A DNA stretch of 55,000 nt from Symbiodinium natans (GCA_905221605.1 CAJNDS010002100.1:1-55000), one strand, 5' to 3'; shown: positions 1 through 10,470, counted from the stretch's first letter. Notes: a model not told the origin generated them from the letters alone. Numbers and translations: made by a program.

Positions 1-150
1 GAGAGGGGCAAGAGAGGGGCAAGAGAGGGGCAAGAGAGGGGCAAGAGAGGGGCAAGAGAGGGGCAAGAGAGGGGCAGAGAGGGGCAGAGAGGGGCAGAGA
101 GGCCCAGAGAGGGGCAAGAGAGGGGCAGAGAGGGGCAGAGAGGGAGAGAG
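1..150 (+). repeat. 11-bp minisatellite, G/A-rich
   Basis: Direct tandem copies of an 11-bp unit GAGAGGGGCAA, decaying to a 10-bp GAGAGGGGCA form after about base 70. One strand is almost pure purine. No gene is seen in it. Confidence 0.95.
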
Positions 151-370
151 GACTTCGGGAAGCTTGGGGAGCCTTCGGGAGTACCGGGGAGTAATGGATG
201 GGGGGGGAGGGTTTTTCAAGCACCAATGGACAACCACGAGAGAATCCCCCGAGCCCCTGAGGACTCTGGCTCAGGCTCCTCATCGGAGGCACCTCGCAGC
301 AACGTTTGCAGCCGCATTCGCGGGGAGGGAATACAAGGGCCATACAAGGAGTACAATTAAGGGAACATCT

Positions 371-440
371 CGTGGTTTAGGGTTTAGGGTTTAGGGTTTC
401 GGGTTTAGGGTTTAAGGTTTAGGGTTTAGGGTGTAGGGTC
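371..440 (+). repeat. Telomere-like array (TTTAGGG)n, short
   Basis: About nine heptamers with TTTCGGG and GTGTAGGG variants. It lies just past the end of the proposed minus-strand gene at 505-1579. The island before it (150-370) has open frames on the plus strand but no recognisable product. Confidence 0.9.
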
Positions 441-504
441 CTGAAGTGCGAAGTGCTTGGATACTCGGCAATGTTGTCACGCGACAGGTTTGATTTGGGA
501 CCTG

Positions 505-1579
505 TTAAAATGCTACAAAGCTATCGACGACGACCGCTTGAGCGTCCAAGGGGTACCGGAGTTGCCGGTGCACACGAGCAGGACCTGTGACTGAATTGGC
601 ATTCTTCTTGCGCAAAACCCTAAACCCTAAACCTTAAACCCCAAATCCTAAAACCTAAACCCTACCCCTGATGTCCGCAGTGAGCTTCCTGAGCCAAGCC
701 CCTTCACTAGAACTGTCAGAGAAAAGACCTTCCAGGACCTTTACACGTCTGCGCTGTTGGACTTTAAACCCTCTGCAAAATGGATATATATATATATATA
801 AGTATATCTATATATATATATATATTTATTTATTTATTTATAATTTGTGTATTTATCTATTTTAATTTAATTCAAATTTATACATTTATGTGTGTATATA
901 TATATAACTATATATATATATGCATATAGGGCCCCTTCTAAAACCAAACGAGGAAACTAAACAAAAGTTCCCCAAAAACCAACCTAGGAATTTCTTCCGC
1001 TGAGCCCAGGCGCCATAGAGATAAGTCGAGGAGGAGCAGCTGGACATCGAGTCATCCGCCCTTGGCTCCAGAGTTTAGGGTTCAGGGTTTAGGGTTTACG
1101 GTTCAGGGTTCAGGGTTTAGGGTTTATGGTCTAGGGTTAGGGTTTGGGGTTTGGGGTTTGGGGTTTAGGGTTTAGGGTTTAGGGTTTAGGGTTTAGGGTT
1201 TAGGGTTTAGGGTTTAGGGTTTAGGGTTTAGGGTTTAGGGTTTAGGGTTTGGGTTTAGGGTTTAGGGTTTAGGGTTTAGGGTTTAGGGTTTAGGGTTTAG
1301 GGTTTAGGGTTTAGGGTTTAGGGTTTAGGGTTTAGGGTTCAGAGAAGCCCCCCTTGCCAACAGGTCACCTGTCTGGAGCTAAGGCCTCAACCTTTTACTC
1401 GAAACCCCAAACCCCAAACCCTAAACCCCAAACCCTAAACCCCAAACCCGAAACCCCAAACCCCCAAACCCTAAACCCTAAACCCCAGTCCCCAACCCTA
1501 AACCTGAACTGCAAACACTCTCGGGGGCCCGCGGTGCTGGCTTGTTCCCTTCCTCGCTGAAGGCGGAGGTGTCGCTCAT
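505..1579 (-). CDS. Proposed 5-exon gene with telomere-repeat introns, 118 aa, unknown function
   Basis: Exons on the minus strand: 1579-1504, 1368-1341, 1060-984, 761-666, 584-505. They join with consistent codon phase from an ATG (preceded two codons upstream by an in-frame TGA) to a TAA, giving 118 residues that start MSDTSAFSEEGNKPAPRAPE. Introns begin GT, GA, GT and GT and end AG. The first and last consist largely of TTTAGGG-like repeat read in the gene's sense, the second holds the (+) array 1073-1340, and the third holds a TA microsatellite. No domain is recognised; the product is Ser-rich at the N-terminus and basic in the middle. The 28-nt second exon and the GA donor are the weakest points. 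A plus-strand frame at 454-594 is also open, so strand is not certain. Confidence 0.45.
781..930. repeat. TA/TTTA microsatellites
   Basis: Runs of (TA)n and (TTTA)n broken by short unique sequence. They fall within the third intron of the proposed gene at 505-1579. Confidence 0.9.
1073..1340 (+). repeat. Telomere-like array (TTTAGGG)n
   Basis: About 35 mostly perfect heptamers after a degenerate lead-in with TTCAGGG and TTTGGGG variants. It would be intron sequence, antisense to the proposed gene at 505-1579. Confidence 0.95.
1402..1504 (-). repeat. Degenerate telomere-like array (CCCTAAA)n
   Basis: CCCTAAA mixed with CCCCAAA and CCCGAAA. Its right edge contains the proposed splice donor: on the minus strand, GTTTAGGG follows the first exon directly. 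Confidence 0.9.
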
Positions 1580-1595
1580 GCCTCAAGGCTACGAC

Positions 1596-2048
1596 TTAGG
1601 GTTAGGGTTTTAGGGTTTAGGGTTTAGGGTTTAGGGTTTGGGGTTTAGGGTTTGGGGTTTAGTTAGAGTTTAGGGTTTAGGGTTTAGGGTTTAGGGTTTA
1701 GGGTTTAGGGTTTAGGGTGTAGGGTGTAGGGTTTAGGGCTTAGCTCTTAGGGCTTAGGGCTTAGGGCTTAGGGCTTAGGGCTTAGGGCTTAGGGCTTAGG
1801 GTTTAGGGTTTAGGGCTTAGGGTTTCGGGTTTATTTGGGGTTTGGGATTCATTAGGGTTTAGGGTTTAGGGTTTAGGGTTTAGGGTTTAGGGTTTAGGGT
1901 TTAGGGTTTAGGGTTTAGGGTTTAGGGTTTAGGGTTTAGGGTTTAGGGTTTAGGGTTTAGGGTTTAGGGTGTAGGGCTTAGGGTTTAGGGTTTAGGGTGT
2001 AGGGTTTAGGGTTCAGGGTTTAGGGTTTAGGGTTTAGGGTTTAGGGTT
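1596..2048 (+). repeat. Long telomere-like array with an internal CTTAGGG block
   Basis: TTTAGGG heptamers throughout, but bases about 1735-1802 are a homogeneous run of the variant CTTAGGG before the array returns to TTTAGGG. Confidence 0.95.
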
Positions 2049-2112
2049 ACGGAGTGGCAGGGTGATGCCTACAGCTGTAGGAAAAAATGGGTGGCCCCTC
2101 AGGGGAAACTTT

Positions 2113-2305
2113 CCAGGGACTCCAATACCCCTTAATTGAGGAATATTCCTTAAAATACTTAGGGTTTAGGGATTAGGGTTTAGGGTTTAGGGTTTAGGGT
2201 TCAGGGTTCAGGGTTTAGGGTTTAGGGTTTAGGGCTTAGGATTCCGTATATGGCTTAAGGAATATGATTCCTTACTAAAGGAGTCTTGGAGTCTCTGGGT
2301 TCACG
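2113..2305. mobile_element. TIR/MITE-like element (family 1) holding a telomere-like array
   Basis: The left end reads AGGGACTCCAATACCCCTTA and the right end contains GGAGTCTTGGAGTCTCTGGG, an imperfect inverted repeat. Both halves also carry the internal palindrome AAGGAATATTCCTT or a close form. The middle, about 2159-2240, is a TTTAGGG array. Related ends recur at 5640-5700, 15890-15960 and 29029-29128. No coding capacity. Confidence 0.6.
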
Positions 2306-2409
2306 GTTTGACGACAAGTAGGGGTTCATCCGGGGCCGCGTGTTATGCCTACTGAAATCTGTTCATTTGGGCTTGCTCCAAATGAAATTTTTATGGCATC
2401 CCGCAGCTC

Positions 2410-2608
2410 GAACCCTAAACCCAAACCCGAAACCCTAAACCCCAAACCCTAATGAAATCTTGTAGAATTGAATTGAGGATGCCGAGTTCTTAGGCGTGGC
2501 ATCAACCACAGCTCCCGACCCCCTTGTACACAGAGCCCTAAGCCCTGAGCCCTAAGCCCGAAGCCCCAAGCCCCAAGCCCTCAGCCCTAAGCCCTAAGCC
2601 CTACCGTC
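2410..2608 (-). repeat. Two CCCTAAA-type blocks, the second a CCCTAAG variant
   Basis: Bases 2410-2450 are CCCTAAA. Bases 2533-2608 are a block of CCCTAAG/CCCCAAG, the reverse complement of CTTAGGG. The second block would be the last intron of the proposed gene ending at 2449. Confidence 0.85.
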
Positions 2609-2670
2609 AAACCAAAGCTAGGAAAACGCTGGGTCTCCCAACTTTGTGGTGTGACATCACCAAGGGGCTC
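2449..2670 (-). CDS. Proposed last two exons of a minus-strand gene, unknown function
   Basis: Exons 2670-2613 (19 codons plus one base, from GAG after TTCTTCAG) and 2522-2449 (ending CAT TAG) join in phase through a 90-nt GT-AG intron made almost wholly of CTTAGGG-type repeat. The joined tail reads EPLGDVTPQSW...FPSF-GGRELWLMPRLRTRH and is basic. A further upstream exon may lie in 2820-2890 (minus strand, ending at a GC donor). The plus strand of the same island is also open, so strand rests on the splice and phase agreement. No domain recognised. Confidence 0.35.
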
Positions 2671-2683
2671 CTGAAGAAAGGGT

Positions 2684-3370
2684 TCAGGGTTCAGGGTTCA
2701 GGGTGCAGGATTTAGGGTTTAGGGTTTAGGGTTTAGGGTTTCGGGTTTAGGGTTTAGGGTTTAGGTTTAGGGTTTAGGGCAGTTTAGGGTTTAGGGTGGC
2801 TTTTGCTCGGAGATTCCCTTCCGCAGATTCAAGCAGGGCTCATGGTTGGGACACTGGTCTTAATGACTTGAATGGGTGCTTTTGGGTCTGGGGATTCGAG
2901 ACCCTAAACCCTAAACCCTAAACACTAAACCCTAAACCCTAAACCTAAAACCTAAACCCTAAGCAAGCACCAAGGGCTTTGGGAATTTCTTGGAAGGAAG
3001 CCATCACTGTGGTTTAGGGCTCTCTCGAAACGTGGATTCTCGGGCTCTAGTGCCCTAAACCCTAAACCCTAAACCCTAAACCCTAAACCCTAAACCCTAA
3101 ACCCTGCACCCCCTCCTCCGAGAGGCCACCTAAGAGTTCCTCCAAGAACGATAAGTCCACTCTGGAGCCACCTGGGCTTCGTGGCTCTTAGCAAGAAAAC
3201 TGGGGTTTCTGAGGATCAGGGCTTAGGGTTTAGGGTTTAGGGTTTCTGGGGTTTAGGGTTTAGGGTTGAGGGTTTAGGGTTTGAGGGTTTGAGGGTTTGA
3301 GGGTTTGAGGGTTTGAGGGTTTGAGGGTTTAGGGTTGAGGGTTTAACTAGGGTTTAGGGTTTAGGGTTTG
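2684..3370. repeat. Four telomere-like arrays of alternating orientation with short islands
   Basis: Arrays lie at about 2684-2800 (+), 2901-2963 (-), 3053-3106 (-) and 3224-3370 (+, with an eight-base TTTGAGGG block near 3280-3330). The islands between them (2805-2890, 2965-3050, 3110-3220) are 80-110 bp, stop-free in at least one frame on each strand and bordered by possible splice signals. They look like exons, but the strand cannot be settled by eye. Confidence 0.7.
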
Positions 3371-3651
3371 GGGATCAGCTGACAGGGTCTGAGCAAGGGA
3401 GTTAGGGAATTAGGTGCCCTGTTTAGGCGGCTAGATGTTGAAAAAGGTGGAGGTGTGGAAATTTGTCCGTGTTCAAGTGTGGATCTTGGGAGAAGGGGAG
3501 ACGGGCTTGGGGGTTTCATGGCACTCAGCAAAAAACACGGAGCTTTGACATCAGCTAGGAACCAGAATGGGGTAACTTGAAGAACTTGCCATCTCGATTT
3601 CAGAGCTCGAACGTGGGATCCCTTACTTCTGCCTTCTACGCGGCTTCTCCT
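3371..3651. other. Unique island with long open frames on both strands
   Basis: This roughly 280-bp island is open on the plus strand from GGTCTGAGCAAGGGAG after an AG at about 3389 to a TGA near 3576. It is also open for over 80 codons on the minus strand. The plus frame contains GFMALSKKHG and the next island upstream, on the same strand, contains GFVALSKKTG, a possible repeated motif. An exon is likely; strand and product are unknown. Confidence 0.3.
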
Positions 3652-3976
3652 AAACCCTAAACCCTAAACCCTAAACCTTAAACCCTAAACCCTAGACCCT
3701 AGACCCTAGAAGCCTTAGGCAAAGACGGAGGTAGAGCCCCAAACCCAACGCACAAATCAAGCAGAAGGCACCCGATGTGGAAGCCGCTCTGCCACAGCAT
3801 GTGTTAAACCCTAAGCCCTAAACCCTAAACCCTAAACCCTAAACCCTAAACCCTAAAGCCTAAAGCCTAAAGCCTAAACCCTAAACCCTAAACCCTAAAC
3901 CCTAAACCCTAAACCCTAAACCCTAAACCCTAAACCCTAAACCCTGAACCCTGAACCCTAAACCCTAAACCCAACC
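3652..3976 (-). repeat. Telomere-like arrays (CCCTAAA)n
   Basis: Blocks at 3652-3712 and 3803-3976 flank a 90-bp unique island. Variants include CCCTAGA and AAAGCCT. Confidence 0.9.
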
Positions 3977-4036
3977 CCGGGAACCCGGAGACTGCTTCCC
4001 GTGAACCTCCGACTCTGTGGCCTTGATATGTGCAGT

Positions 4037-4233
4037 TTAGGTTTTAGGGTTTAGGGTTCAGGGTTCAGGGTTTAGGGTTTAGGGTTTAGGGTTCAGGGTT
4101 CAGGGTTCAGGGTTCAGGGTTCAAGGTTTAGGGTTTAGGGTTTAGGGTTTAGGGTTTAGGGTTTAGGGTTTAGGGTTTAGGGTTTAGGGTTTAGGGTTTA
4201 GGGTTTAGGGTTTAGGGTTTAGGGTTTAGGGTC
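4037..4233 (+). repeat. Telomere-like array (TTTAGGG)n with TTCAGGG blocks
   Basis: About 28 heptamers. Runs of the variant TTCAGGG cluster at about 4053-4075 and 4090-4125, and the last 100 bases are perfect TTTAGGG. Confidence 0.95.
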
Positions 4234-4417
4234 ACTATGTCAGAACGAAACAAGGAAGCGAACCCCCTCAAAAAAAGAGACACATACAGGTACCACTGAA
4301 AAGGTCCACGCGACTCGCCACTTGTGAGGCCCAAACGTTTAACATCCGCATCGATGTTGGCGATGGCGCGCTTGGCAGCGCGGGACGCAGCGGCTCCCTG
4401 TTGCCACCTGAGCTAGC

Positions 4418-4540
4418 AGTACTCAGAGGTTCATGGGTAGTTATAAGTGGGGTGATAAGGGCCAGGAATAGGGTTATAAGTCTTGTGACCATACTACACT
4501 AAACCCTGCTTGTCACTACCCAAATGAGCCTCCAAGTACT
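4418..4540. mobile_element. MITE-like inverted-repeat element, family 3
   Basis: The left arm at 4418-4441 (AGTACTCAGAGGTTCATGGG) pairs with the right arm at 4515-4540 (...ATGAGCCTCCAAGTACT). The interior is rich in GGGTTATAAGT-like sequence, as in the copies at 13315-13470, 30184-30284 and 44729-44768. No ORF. Bases 4541-4820 beyond it hold no gene I can support. Confidence 0.65.
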
Positions 4541-4819
4541 GCAGCTTGGGATTTTGGGGTTTCGGGTTGTCGGGGGAAGCTTCAGGAGTTTCGGGGTTTG
4601 GGAGGGGGCTTGGAGGTTAGGGGTTTATCCTGTTGCGCAATAAGTGGTATAAAAGTTATATGTGCTTTATGGCTATAACATCATATTATGTCGGTATTTT
4701 ACTATGTTTGTGTAAGGGTTAAGGTGTGGGGTTTTCGGGGATCGTGACGAGCTGTTGAAGATGTTCGTGACACAAATACCCACGGCGACGTGCAGAGAGG
4801 CTTCGGAGTGAAATTAAGC

Positions 4820-5395
4820 GTTTAGGGCTTAGGGTTTAGGGTTTAGGGTTTAGGGTTTCGGGTTCAAGGTCTTGGCCTAGGTTTAGGGCCTAGGGTTTAC
4901 GGTTTAGGGCTTGGGGCTTAGGGTTTAGGGCTCCTTGCACCCATGCGCCTCTTGGACACACCACTCGCCATTCCGCAGAAGCTACAAACTTAATCTAAAG
5001 CCGTCACCACCATCCCTTCTGGAATTGCAGAATTGAGCCGCCATATTAAAACGGGCCTCCCCTAAAACCCCAAACCCTAAAACCCTAAACCCCTAAAGCC
5101 CTAAACCCCTAAAAGCCCTAAACCCCTAAAAGCCTGTCGGGGCTTCGGGACCCCCAGTCTCTATCCTCCCCCCCATGTTGGGCTCATTGAGTCGCCCTCG
5201 TTACCCGGCCCCCCCCCCCACCCCCCACCCCCCGCCCCACCCTAGAAGGCCTTAAACCCTAAACTCTAAACCCTGAACCCTGGATCCTACAACGCCCACA
5301 ACGCCTACAAACCCAAAGCTAAACCCTAAACCGAACCCCAACCCTAAACCCTAAACCCTACCAACCCCTACAAACCCTCAGCTAAACCCTAGAGT
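4820..5395. repeat. Mixed degenerate heptamer arrays and islands
   Basis: Plus-orientation heptamers at 4820-4930; minus-orientation CCCTAAA/CCCCTAAA at about 5063-5140 and 5250-5395. A short C-rich run at 5203-5235 separates the latter two. Bases 4931-5060 are unique with no recognised gene. Confidence 0.8.
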
Positions 5396-5463
5396 CCATT
5401 TCAATGGCCCCCTATACCGGGGGCCCCAAAGCAGGGGCCGTATCAGGTCCCCCTACTTTGGAG

Positions 5464-5595
5464 TAGACCCTGGAGAAGAAAAGTATATACTTTTTAGGCA
5501 TAAGTAGCTGTAATAGGAACCCAGAACTAGAACTAGACCCTGGAAAAAGTATACGTTTTAGCTAAAAGTAGCTGCAATAGGAACAAGAACCCAGG
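5464..5595 (+). repeat. Two-copy imperfect tandem duplication
   Basis: AGACCCTGGA...AAAGTATA...TTTTAG..TAAGTAGCTG.AATAGGAAC occurs at about 5464-5519 and again at about 5535-5590 with small indels. Just downstream, 5640-5700 is a relic of the family 1 inverted-repeat element (AAGGAATATTCCTT and GGAGTATTGGAGTCCCTGGG). Confidence 0.7.
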
Positions 5596-5831
5596 ACCAA
5601 AAAAAGAATTATAAAGTATAGTGCTGAGGGGGATCTCTCCTGGTTCCTTATATGGCTTAAGGAATATTCCTTAAAATTAAGGAGTATTGGAGTCCCTGGG
5701 ATATAAAGGTTACATACTCTACGCTTCCTTCTTCAGGGGACCTCTCCTCAATCTAAGACCCCGGCCGCGGCCCCATTCTGATGCCGTCGATCGCCACCTG
5801 GAAGGCAAGGAGCTCGGGTGTGGGGTTTTCG

Positions 5832-6300
5832 GGGTTTAGGGTTTAGGGTTTAGGGTTTAGGGTTTAGGGTTTAGGGTTTAGGGTGTAGGGTTTTAGGGTT
5901 TTAGGGCTTTTGGGTTTTTAGGGCTTTTGTGACTTTTTGAACTCTTGGGGCGCTTTACGCTATTCGGTCGCCACCTGGAAAGCACGAAGCTCGGGCGGAG
6001 GGCTTAGGGTGTGTAGGGGCTTTGGGGTCTACGGGCTTTAGGTGTTGCTTGTAACATTTTAAAAAATGTTAGGGCTTGAGGATTTTGAGGGTTTCTAGGG
6101 TTTTGAGTTTGGGGTTTTCTAGGGTTTTTAGGGTTTAGGGTGAGGGCATTCCGGGCGTAGGGGTTTGTTCAGGGTTTAGGGCTTAGGGCTTAGGGCTTAG
6201 GCTTTAGGGTTTAGGGTTTAGGGTTTAGGGTTTAGGGTTTAGGGTTTAGGGTTTAGGGTTTAGGGTTTAGGGTTTAGGGTTTAGGGTTTAGGGTTTAACT
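5832..6300 (+). repeat. Telomere-like arrays with a degenerate centre
   Basis: TTTAGGG runs at 5832-5890 and 6190-6298. Between them is degenerate GGGTTTTAGGG-type sequence with unique stretches and no recognisable gene. Confidence 0.85.
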
Positions 6301-7072
6301 TATTTAGCCCCACCTCCCACTGCCACCGATCCGACGGCGATCGGTCCACACATGACCCCCTCGGCAAGCAGGAATGAAGGGGGGCGGGGGGTGTTGGGGC
6401 TTAGGGTCCAGGATTTGGCTTAGGGTTCAGGGGCCTGGTTCCGTTCGTGTTGAGGGTTTAGGATTGAGGGTTATGGGTTTAGGGTTCAAGCTTTAGTGTG
6501 TAAGGTCTAGAGTCCCCAAGAGAGGGAACTCCCTAAACCCCAAACACCCCGAAAAGCCGAAAGTGGAGCCCCTAAAAAGAGCCGAGGGGCCCAGTCATCC
6601 CTGTCAACCCCCGATGCGTACTGCCCTAATATCTCCTCCACTTCCTGCAGCTCGAGGGGTCTAGACCCGACCTGTGTTCACAGTCACACGGATGCCTCCC
6701 CCCCACCCAACTCGCCCTATGCACCAGGAATTTAGGGTCCAATCGCTGGGCCCCACGTCTTGGGGTTGGTTACTTTTATCAAGGCCTAGAACCCAATACT
6801 TTATTCAACTTCAAGCTTCGAAGTACTTGGAGGTTCAGGGGTAGATTTAAGTAGGGTTATAACTATGGTAACTCTGCTGAAAACGCTATTTAGGGTACTG
6901 ATAACCTTACTTATACAACTAACCATGAACCCTAAACCCTGAACCCTTAACCATGAGCCTACTTACAACTACCTACATGGCGGCTTACGATAATCAGGGA
7001 CCCCTAATACAGACCGCTGAATAGTAGGATCCCCTTACAAGAAGGGCCCCAAATAAGGTAAGCCTAGGTCGT
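6301..7072. other. Unique 770-bp stretch with element relics, no gene seen
   Basis: Contains a family 3 end (TACTTGGAGGTTCA at about 6824) with GGTTATAA-rich sequence after it, and a family 4-like segment at about 6985-7060 (ATCAGGGACCCCTAATA...AGTAGGATCCCCTTACA). No convincing coding frame. Confidence 0.5.
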
Positions 7073-7826
7073 AAACCCTAAACCCTAAACCCTAAACCCT
7101 AAACCCTAAACCCTAAACCCTAAACCCTAAACCCTAAACCCTAAACCCTAAACCCTAAACCCTAAACCCTAAACCCTAAACCCTACCCTGCATGAACCTC
7201 CAAGTCTGGAAAAAAATCCGCCACTTGCGGCACGGCCACGGCTCCGTGGAGTCGAAGGAATTCTGGCGCTTCAGGGCTTCTTGAGGAGGGTTTAGGGGTT
7301 TAGGGGTTTAGGGGTTTAGGGTTTAGGGTTTAGGGTTTAGGGTTTAGGGTTTAGGGTTTAGGGTTTAGGGTTTTGGGGGTTAGGGTCTAGTTTTTGAGGT
7401 TAAGGGATTTAGGGTCAAGGGTCAAGCTAGGGTTTAGGGTTTCGGGATTTGGGGTTTGGGGTTTGGGGTTCAGGTTTGGGGCTGAGCGGTCAAAGGACTT
7501 CTTTTTGGATCGGTTCAGGGCTGAAGTTGTTCTAGGGTTCAGGCAAGGTGTTTGAGCATCCTTGCTCGGGGATTTGGGGCGTTGAGGGGTCTCGATGGCC
7601 CAGTGTATGTGGAAGCCGTGTACCTGTGCTGCCACTTAGAGTTTAGGGTTAGGGTTTAGGGTTTAGGGTTTAGGGGTTAGGGGTTAGGGGTTAGGGTTCA
7701 GGGTTCAGGGTGTAGGGTTTAGGGTTTAGGGTTTAGGGTTTAGGGTTTAGAATTTAAAATTTAGGGTTTAGGGTTTAGGGTTTAGGGTTGAGGGTTTAGG
7801 GTTTAGGGTTTAGGGTTTAGGGTTTC
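7073..7826. repeat. Telomere-like arrays: CCCTAAA block, then two TTTAGGG blocks
   Basis: Bases 7073-7188 are about 16 CCCTAAA units. Bases 7288-7460 and 7641-7826 are TTTAGGG with GGGGTTTA and TTCAGGG variants. The island 7465-7640 is open on the minus strand, which resembles an exon but has no recognised domain. Confidence 0.85.
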
Positions 7827-7917
7827 CTTTGTAATCCCCTAGGTTAGGACTTAGGGTGCCCACCTCCCCCCCCCTGAAACAAGCCAAAGACATACTGGAT
7901 GCCATGGTGATTGGGGT

Positions 7918-8013
7918 TTGGGATGTTCCCCCTTATACTAACAGTCCTCTAGAATAGGGGGTATTTATTAGAATCCCCATTAAGGACTCTTAGTATAAGG
8001 GGGAACATCACAA
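7918..8013. mobile_element. MITE-like element, family 2, with 19-bp perfect inverted repeats
   Basis: GATGTTCCCCCTTATACTA at 7922-7940 is exactly complementary to 7991-8009; one mismatch extends the arms outward. The interior also folds back on itself. A second copy is at 33221-33322. No coding capacity. Confidence 0.8.
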
Positions 8014-8099
8014 GTTAGGGTAGCCAAGGGCTGAGGATGGGACACTTTCTGGTCTCTACAGGGATCCTTGTTAGAATTCAGGCTCTATGTTCTTGAACT

Positions 8100-9200
8100 A
8101 CTAACCCTAAACCCTAAACCCTAAACCCTAAACCCTAAACCCTTTGGGTTTGGGCTCTGAGGTTTAGAGGTTTCGGCTTCGCACTCTTGGACACAGGCTT
8201 TCAAGCTGCAGCGTCCGGTGAGTGTAGGGCTTAGGGTCTAGGCTTTAGGGTGGGTTTAGGGTGTAGTGTTTCCCTAAACCCTAAACCCTAAACCCTAAAC
8301 CCTAAACCCCAAACCCCAAACCCTAAACCCTAAACGTGAAGAAGGGCATACTCCTAAACCCCAAACCCCAAAAAAGGCTAACAAGGGCCTACGCTGGTCC
8401 TAGAGCAAGCTATACTCCCCTTAGATCCTTAATACAAAACAACATGTTTAATATCCTCCTGGGTTTAAAGAAAAAAGGAGGATATAGTTAAGCGTGGCGG
8501 GGCGAGCTGTGAGCTCCTGCGAGTCTCCATCGGGGCTCCTAGCGCGGCCGGGCGGCTGAAAAAAAGGCTTGAGGACTAAGGAATCCCAAGCCCTAAACCC
8601 TAAACTCTAAACCCCAAACCCCAAACCCTAAACCCTGAACCCTAAACCCCAAACCCTAAACCCTACACCCTGAACCGTCAAATTGCCTAACTCTTGGTGT
8701 TCGAATCTTGGTTCCCCCTGTAAACCCTTGAGGTCAGAAGCCCTGAAGCCCTGAAGCCCTGTACCCTAAATCTTAAATCCTAAACCCTAAACCCTAAACC
8801 CCGAATCCTGAACCCTAAACCCTAAACCCTAAACCCAAGCCACGAATCCTGGTTCTGCGCGTTGGGACAGCAACTCACAGGGTTTAGGGTTTGGGGTTTA
8901 AGGTTTAGGATTTAGGGTTTAGGGTTTAGAGCTTTGAGTTTAGGGTTAGGGTTTAGGGATCAGGGTTTAGGGTTTTGGGTTTAGGGTACACCCTAGACAA
9001 ACCCTAAACCCCAAACCCTCACACCTCCGCATTTCCCTGGGCTCCTCCTCTTCGCCTGGCACAGACTCCTGAGCGAAAGGATCAAAGGTTTCGGTTTAGG
9101 GTTTCGGGTTTCGGGTTTCGGGTTTCGGGTTTAGGGTTCAGGGTTTCGGGTTTAGGGTTCAGGGTTTAGTAGGGTTTAGTGCTTAGGGCTTAGGGGCTAG
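8100..9200. repeat. Cluster of short degenerate heptamer arrays
   Basis: CCCTAAA-type blocks at 8100-8142, 8273-8335, 8350-8375, 8589-8668 and 8763-8836; TTTAGGG-type blocks at 8880-8990 and 9090-9200 (the latter with TTTCGGG). Islands between are 50-250 bp. The one at 8145-8235 ends in GTGAGT, a good splice-donor sequence, but no product is recognised. AGGAGGATAT at about 8476 pairs with ATATCCTCCT at about 8450. Confidence 0.8.
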
Positions 9201-9292
9201 GGGGGATAAACAAGCACGCTGCGCCTGTCATCTGCGGAAACTGCCAGGCACCCTGAACCTGAGGCCTTCAACCCCAAACCTCAAAGCCTACT

Positions 9293-9376
9293 AAACCCTA
9301 AACCCTAAACCCTAAACCCTAAACCCTAAACCCTAAACCCTAAACCCTAAACCCTAAACCCTAAACCCTAAACCCT
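9293..9376 (-). repeat. Telomere-like array (CCCTAAA)n
   Basis: About 11 near-perfect units directly before the proposed terminal exon at 9385-9482. Confidence 0.95.
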
Positions 9377-9384
9377 ACACCAAG

Positions 9385-9482
9385 GACCAGGCAACCAGGT
9401 GACACCACAAAGTTTCAGCCTCCAAGTTGATGTTAGGCTTTTGACCGAAGCTGCCCGTAAACATCATAATGCAGCCGACTGA
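9385..9482 (+). CDS. Proposed terminal exon, unknown function
   Basis: After AG at 9383-9384 the frame starting with two bases (GA) reads PGNQVTPQSFSLQVDVRLL and continues through a mixed charged segment to TGA at 9480-9482. Exon-like islands upstream (9005-9080, 9200-9270) could precede it, but their phase could not be fixed. Product unknown. Confidence 0.35.
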
Positions 9483-9491
9483 TGGTGCGGT

Positions 9492-9788
9492 GTAGGGTTT
9501 AGGGTTTATGGTTTCGGGTTTAGGGTTTAGGGTGTAGGGTTTAGGGTTTAGGGTTTAGGGTTTAGGGTTTAGGGTTTAGGGTTTAGGGTTTAGGGTTTAG
9601 GGTTTAGGGTTTAGGGTTTAGGGTTTAGGGTTTAGGGTTTAGGGTTTAGGGTTTAGGGTTTAGGGTTTAGGGTTTAGGTTAGGGTTTAGGGTTTAGGGTT
9701 TAGGGTTTAGGGTTTAGGGTTTAGGGTTTAGGGTTTAGGGTTTAGGGTTTAGGGTTTAGGGTTTAGGGTTTAGGGTTTAGGGTTTAGG
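9492..9788 (+). repeat. Long homogeneous telomere-like array
   Basis: About 41 TTTAGGG heptamers, nearly perfect after a short degenerate start, with one deletion near 9677 (TTTAGGTTAGGG). It is among the cleanest arrays in the window. Confidence 0.97.
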
Positions 9789-9889
9789 GACTCAGCACAT
9801 GCCAGTAACCGCCCACCGCGTTTCCTCCTGAACCATCTCACTAGCAGGTACGGGAGAAAGCAACCTCCCCCAGCTCTCCCTCAACTCTG

Positions 9890-10170
9890 AACCCTATAAA
9901 CCCTAAACCCTGAACCGTAAACCCTAAACCCTAAACCCTCAACGGGGTGGAGAAAGTCTTTCCCTATGTGTAGAAGTCATGCCTCGTCTTGGCCAAGTTG
10001 GGGGCCAGAGGTAAGGAGCTGCTATATTCTGAAAGCAGCTTGGTGGCCCAGTAACCCATGTTCTAATCAGGGTGCCTTGCTTAGGGTTTAGGGTTTTGGG
10101 TTTTGGGTTTTGGGTTTAGGGTTTAGGGTTTAGGGTTTAGGGTTTAGGGTTTAGGTCTAGGGTTTCTTAT
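9890..10170. repeat. Short arrays of both orientations
   Basis: CCCTAAA-type at 9890-9940, then a unique island, then TTTAGGG/TTTTGGG at 10080-10165. Confidence 0.85.
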
Positions 10171-10235
10171 GGAACCAAAAGAACAAAAAGGACAAAAGGG
10201 TACCACTCTGGGCTACCAATCCAAACTCAAGTACC

Positions 10236-10288
10236 CGAATACATATATATATATATATACATAAATAAATATATATATATATATATAC
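10236..10288. repeat. TA microsatellite
   Basis: (TA)n interrupted by ACATAAATAAA. Confidence 0.95.
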
Positions 10289-10470
10289 GCGTCAAGGGAT
10301 TTCACGTTACGTTGTACCTCATTCCCTCATTCCCTACTAAGAACCAATACGGCTGTTTCATCCTGAAACCAAGCCTCTACCCAAGAGCAACCTGGGAATG
10401 CTAAAACAAATCGCGCCTTTTGGTCTAAAGGGGGCTTCTGGGAACCTAAGCCCCGAACAAAAGGGGAATA

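Noticed and set aside
454-594. Plus-strand terminal exon (contains LLKCYKAIDDDRLSVQG)
   Set aside because: It looks protein-like, but only the minus strand gave a complete ATG-to-stop chain with matching phases over five islands. Not excluded.
1073-2048. True telomere or chromosome end
   Set aside because: Arrays are short, degenerate, in both orientations and mixed with unique exon-like DNA across the whole first 34 kb. Nothing marks an end.
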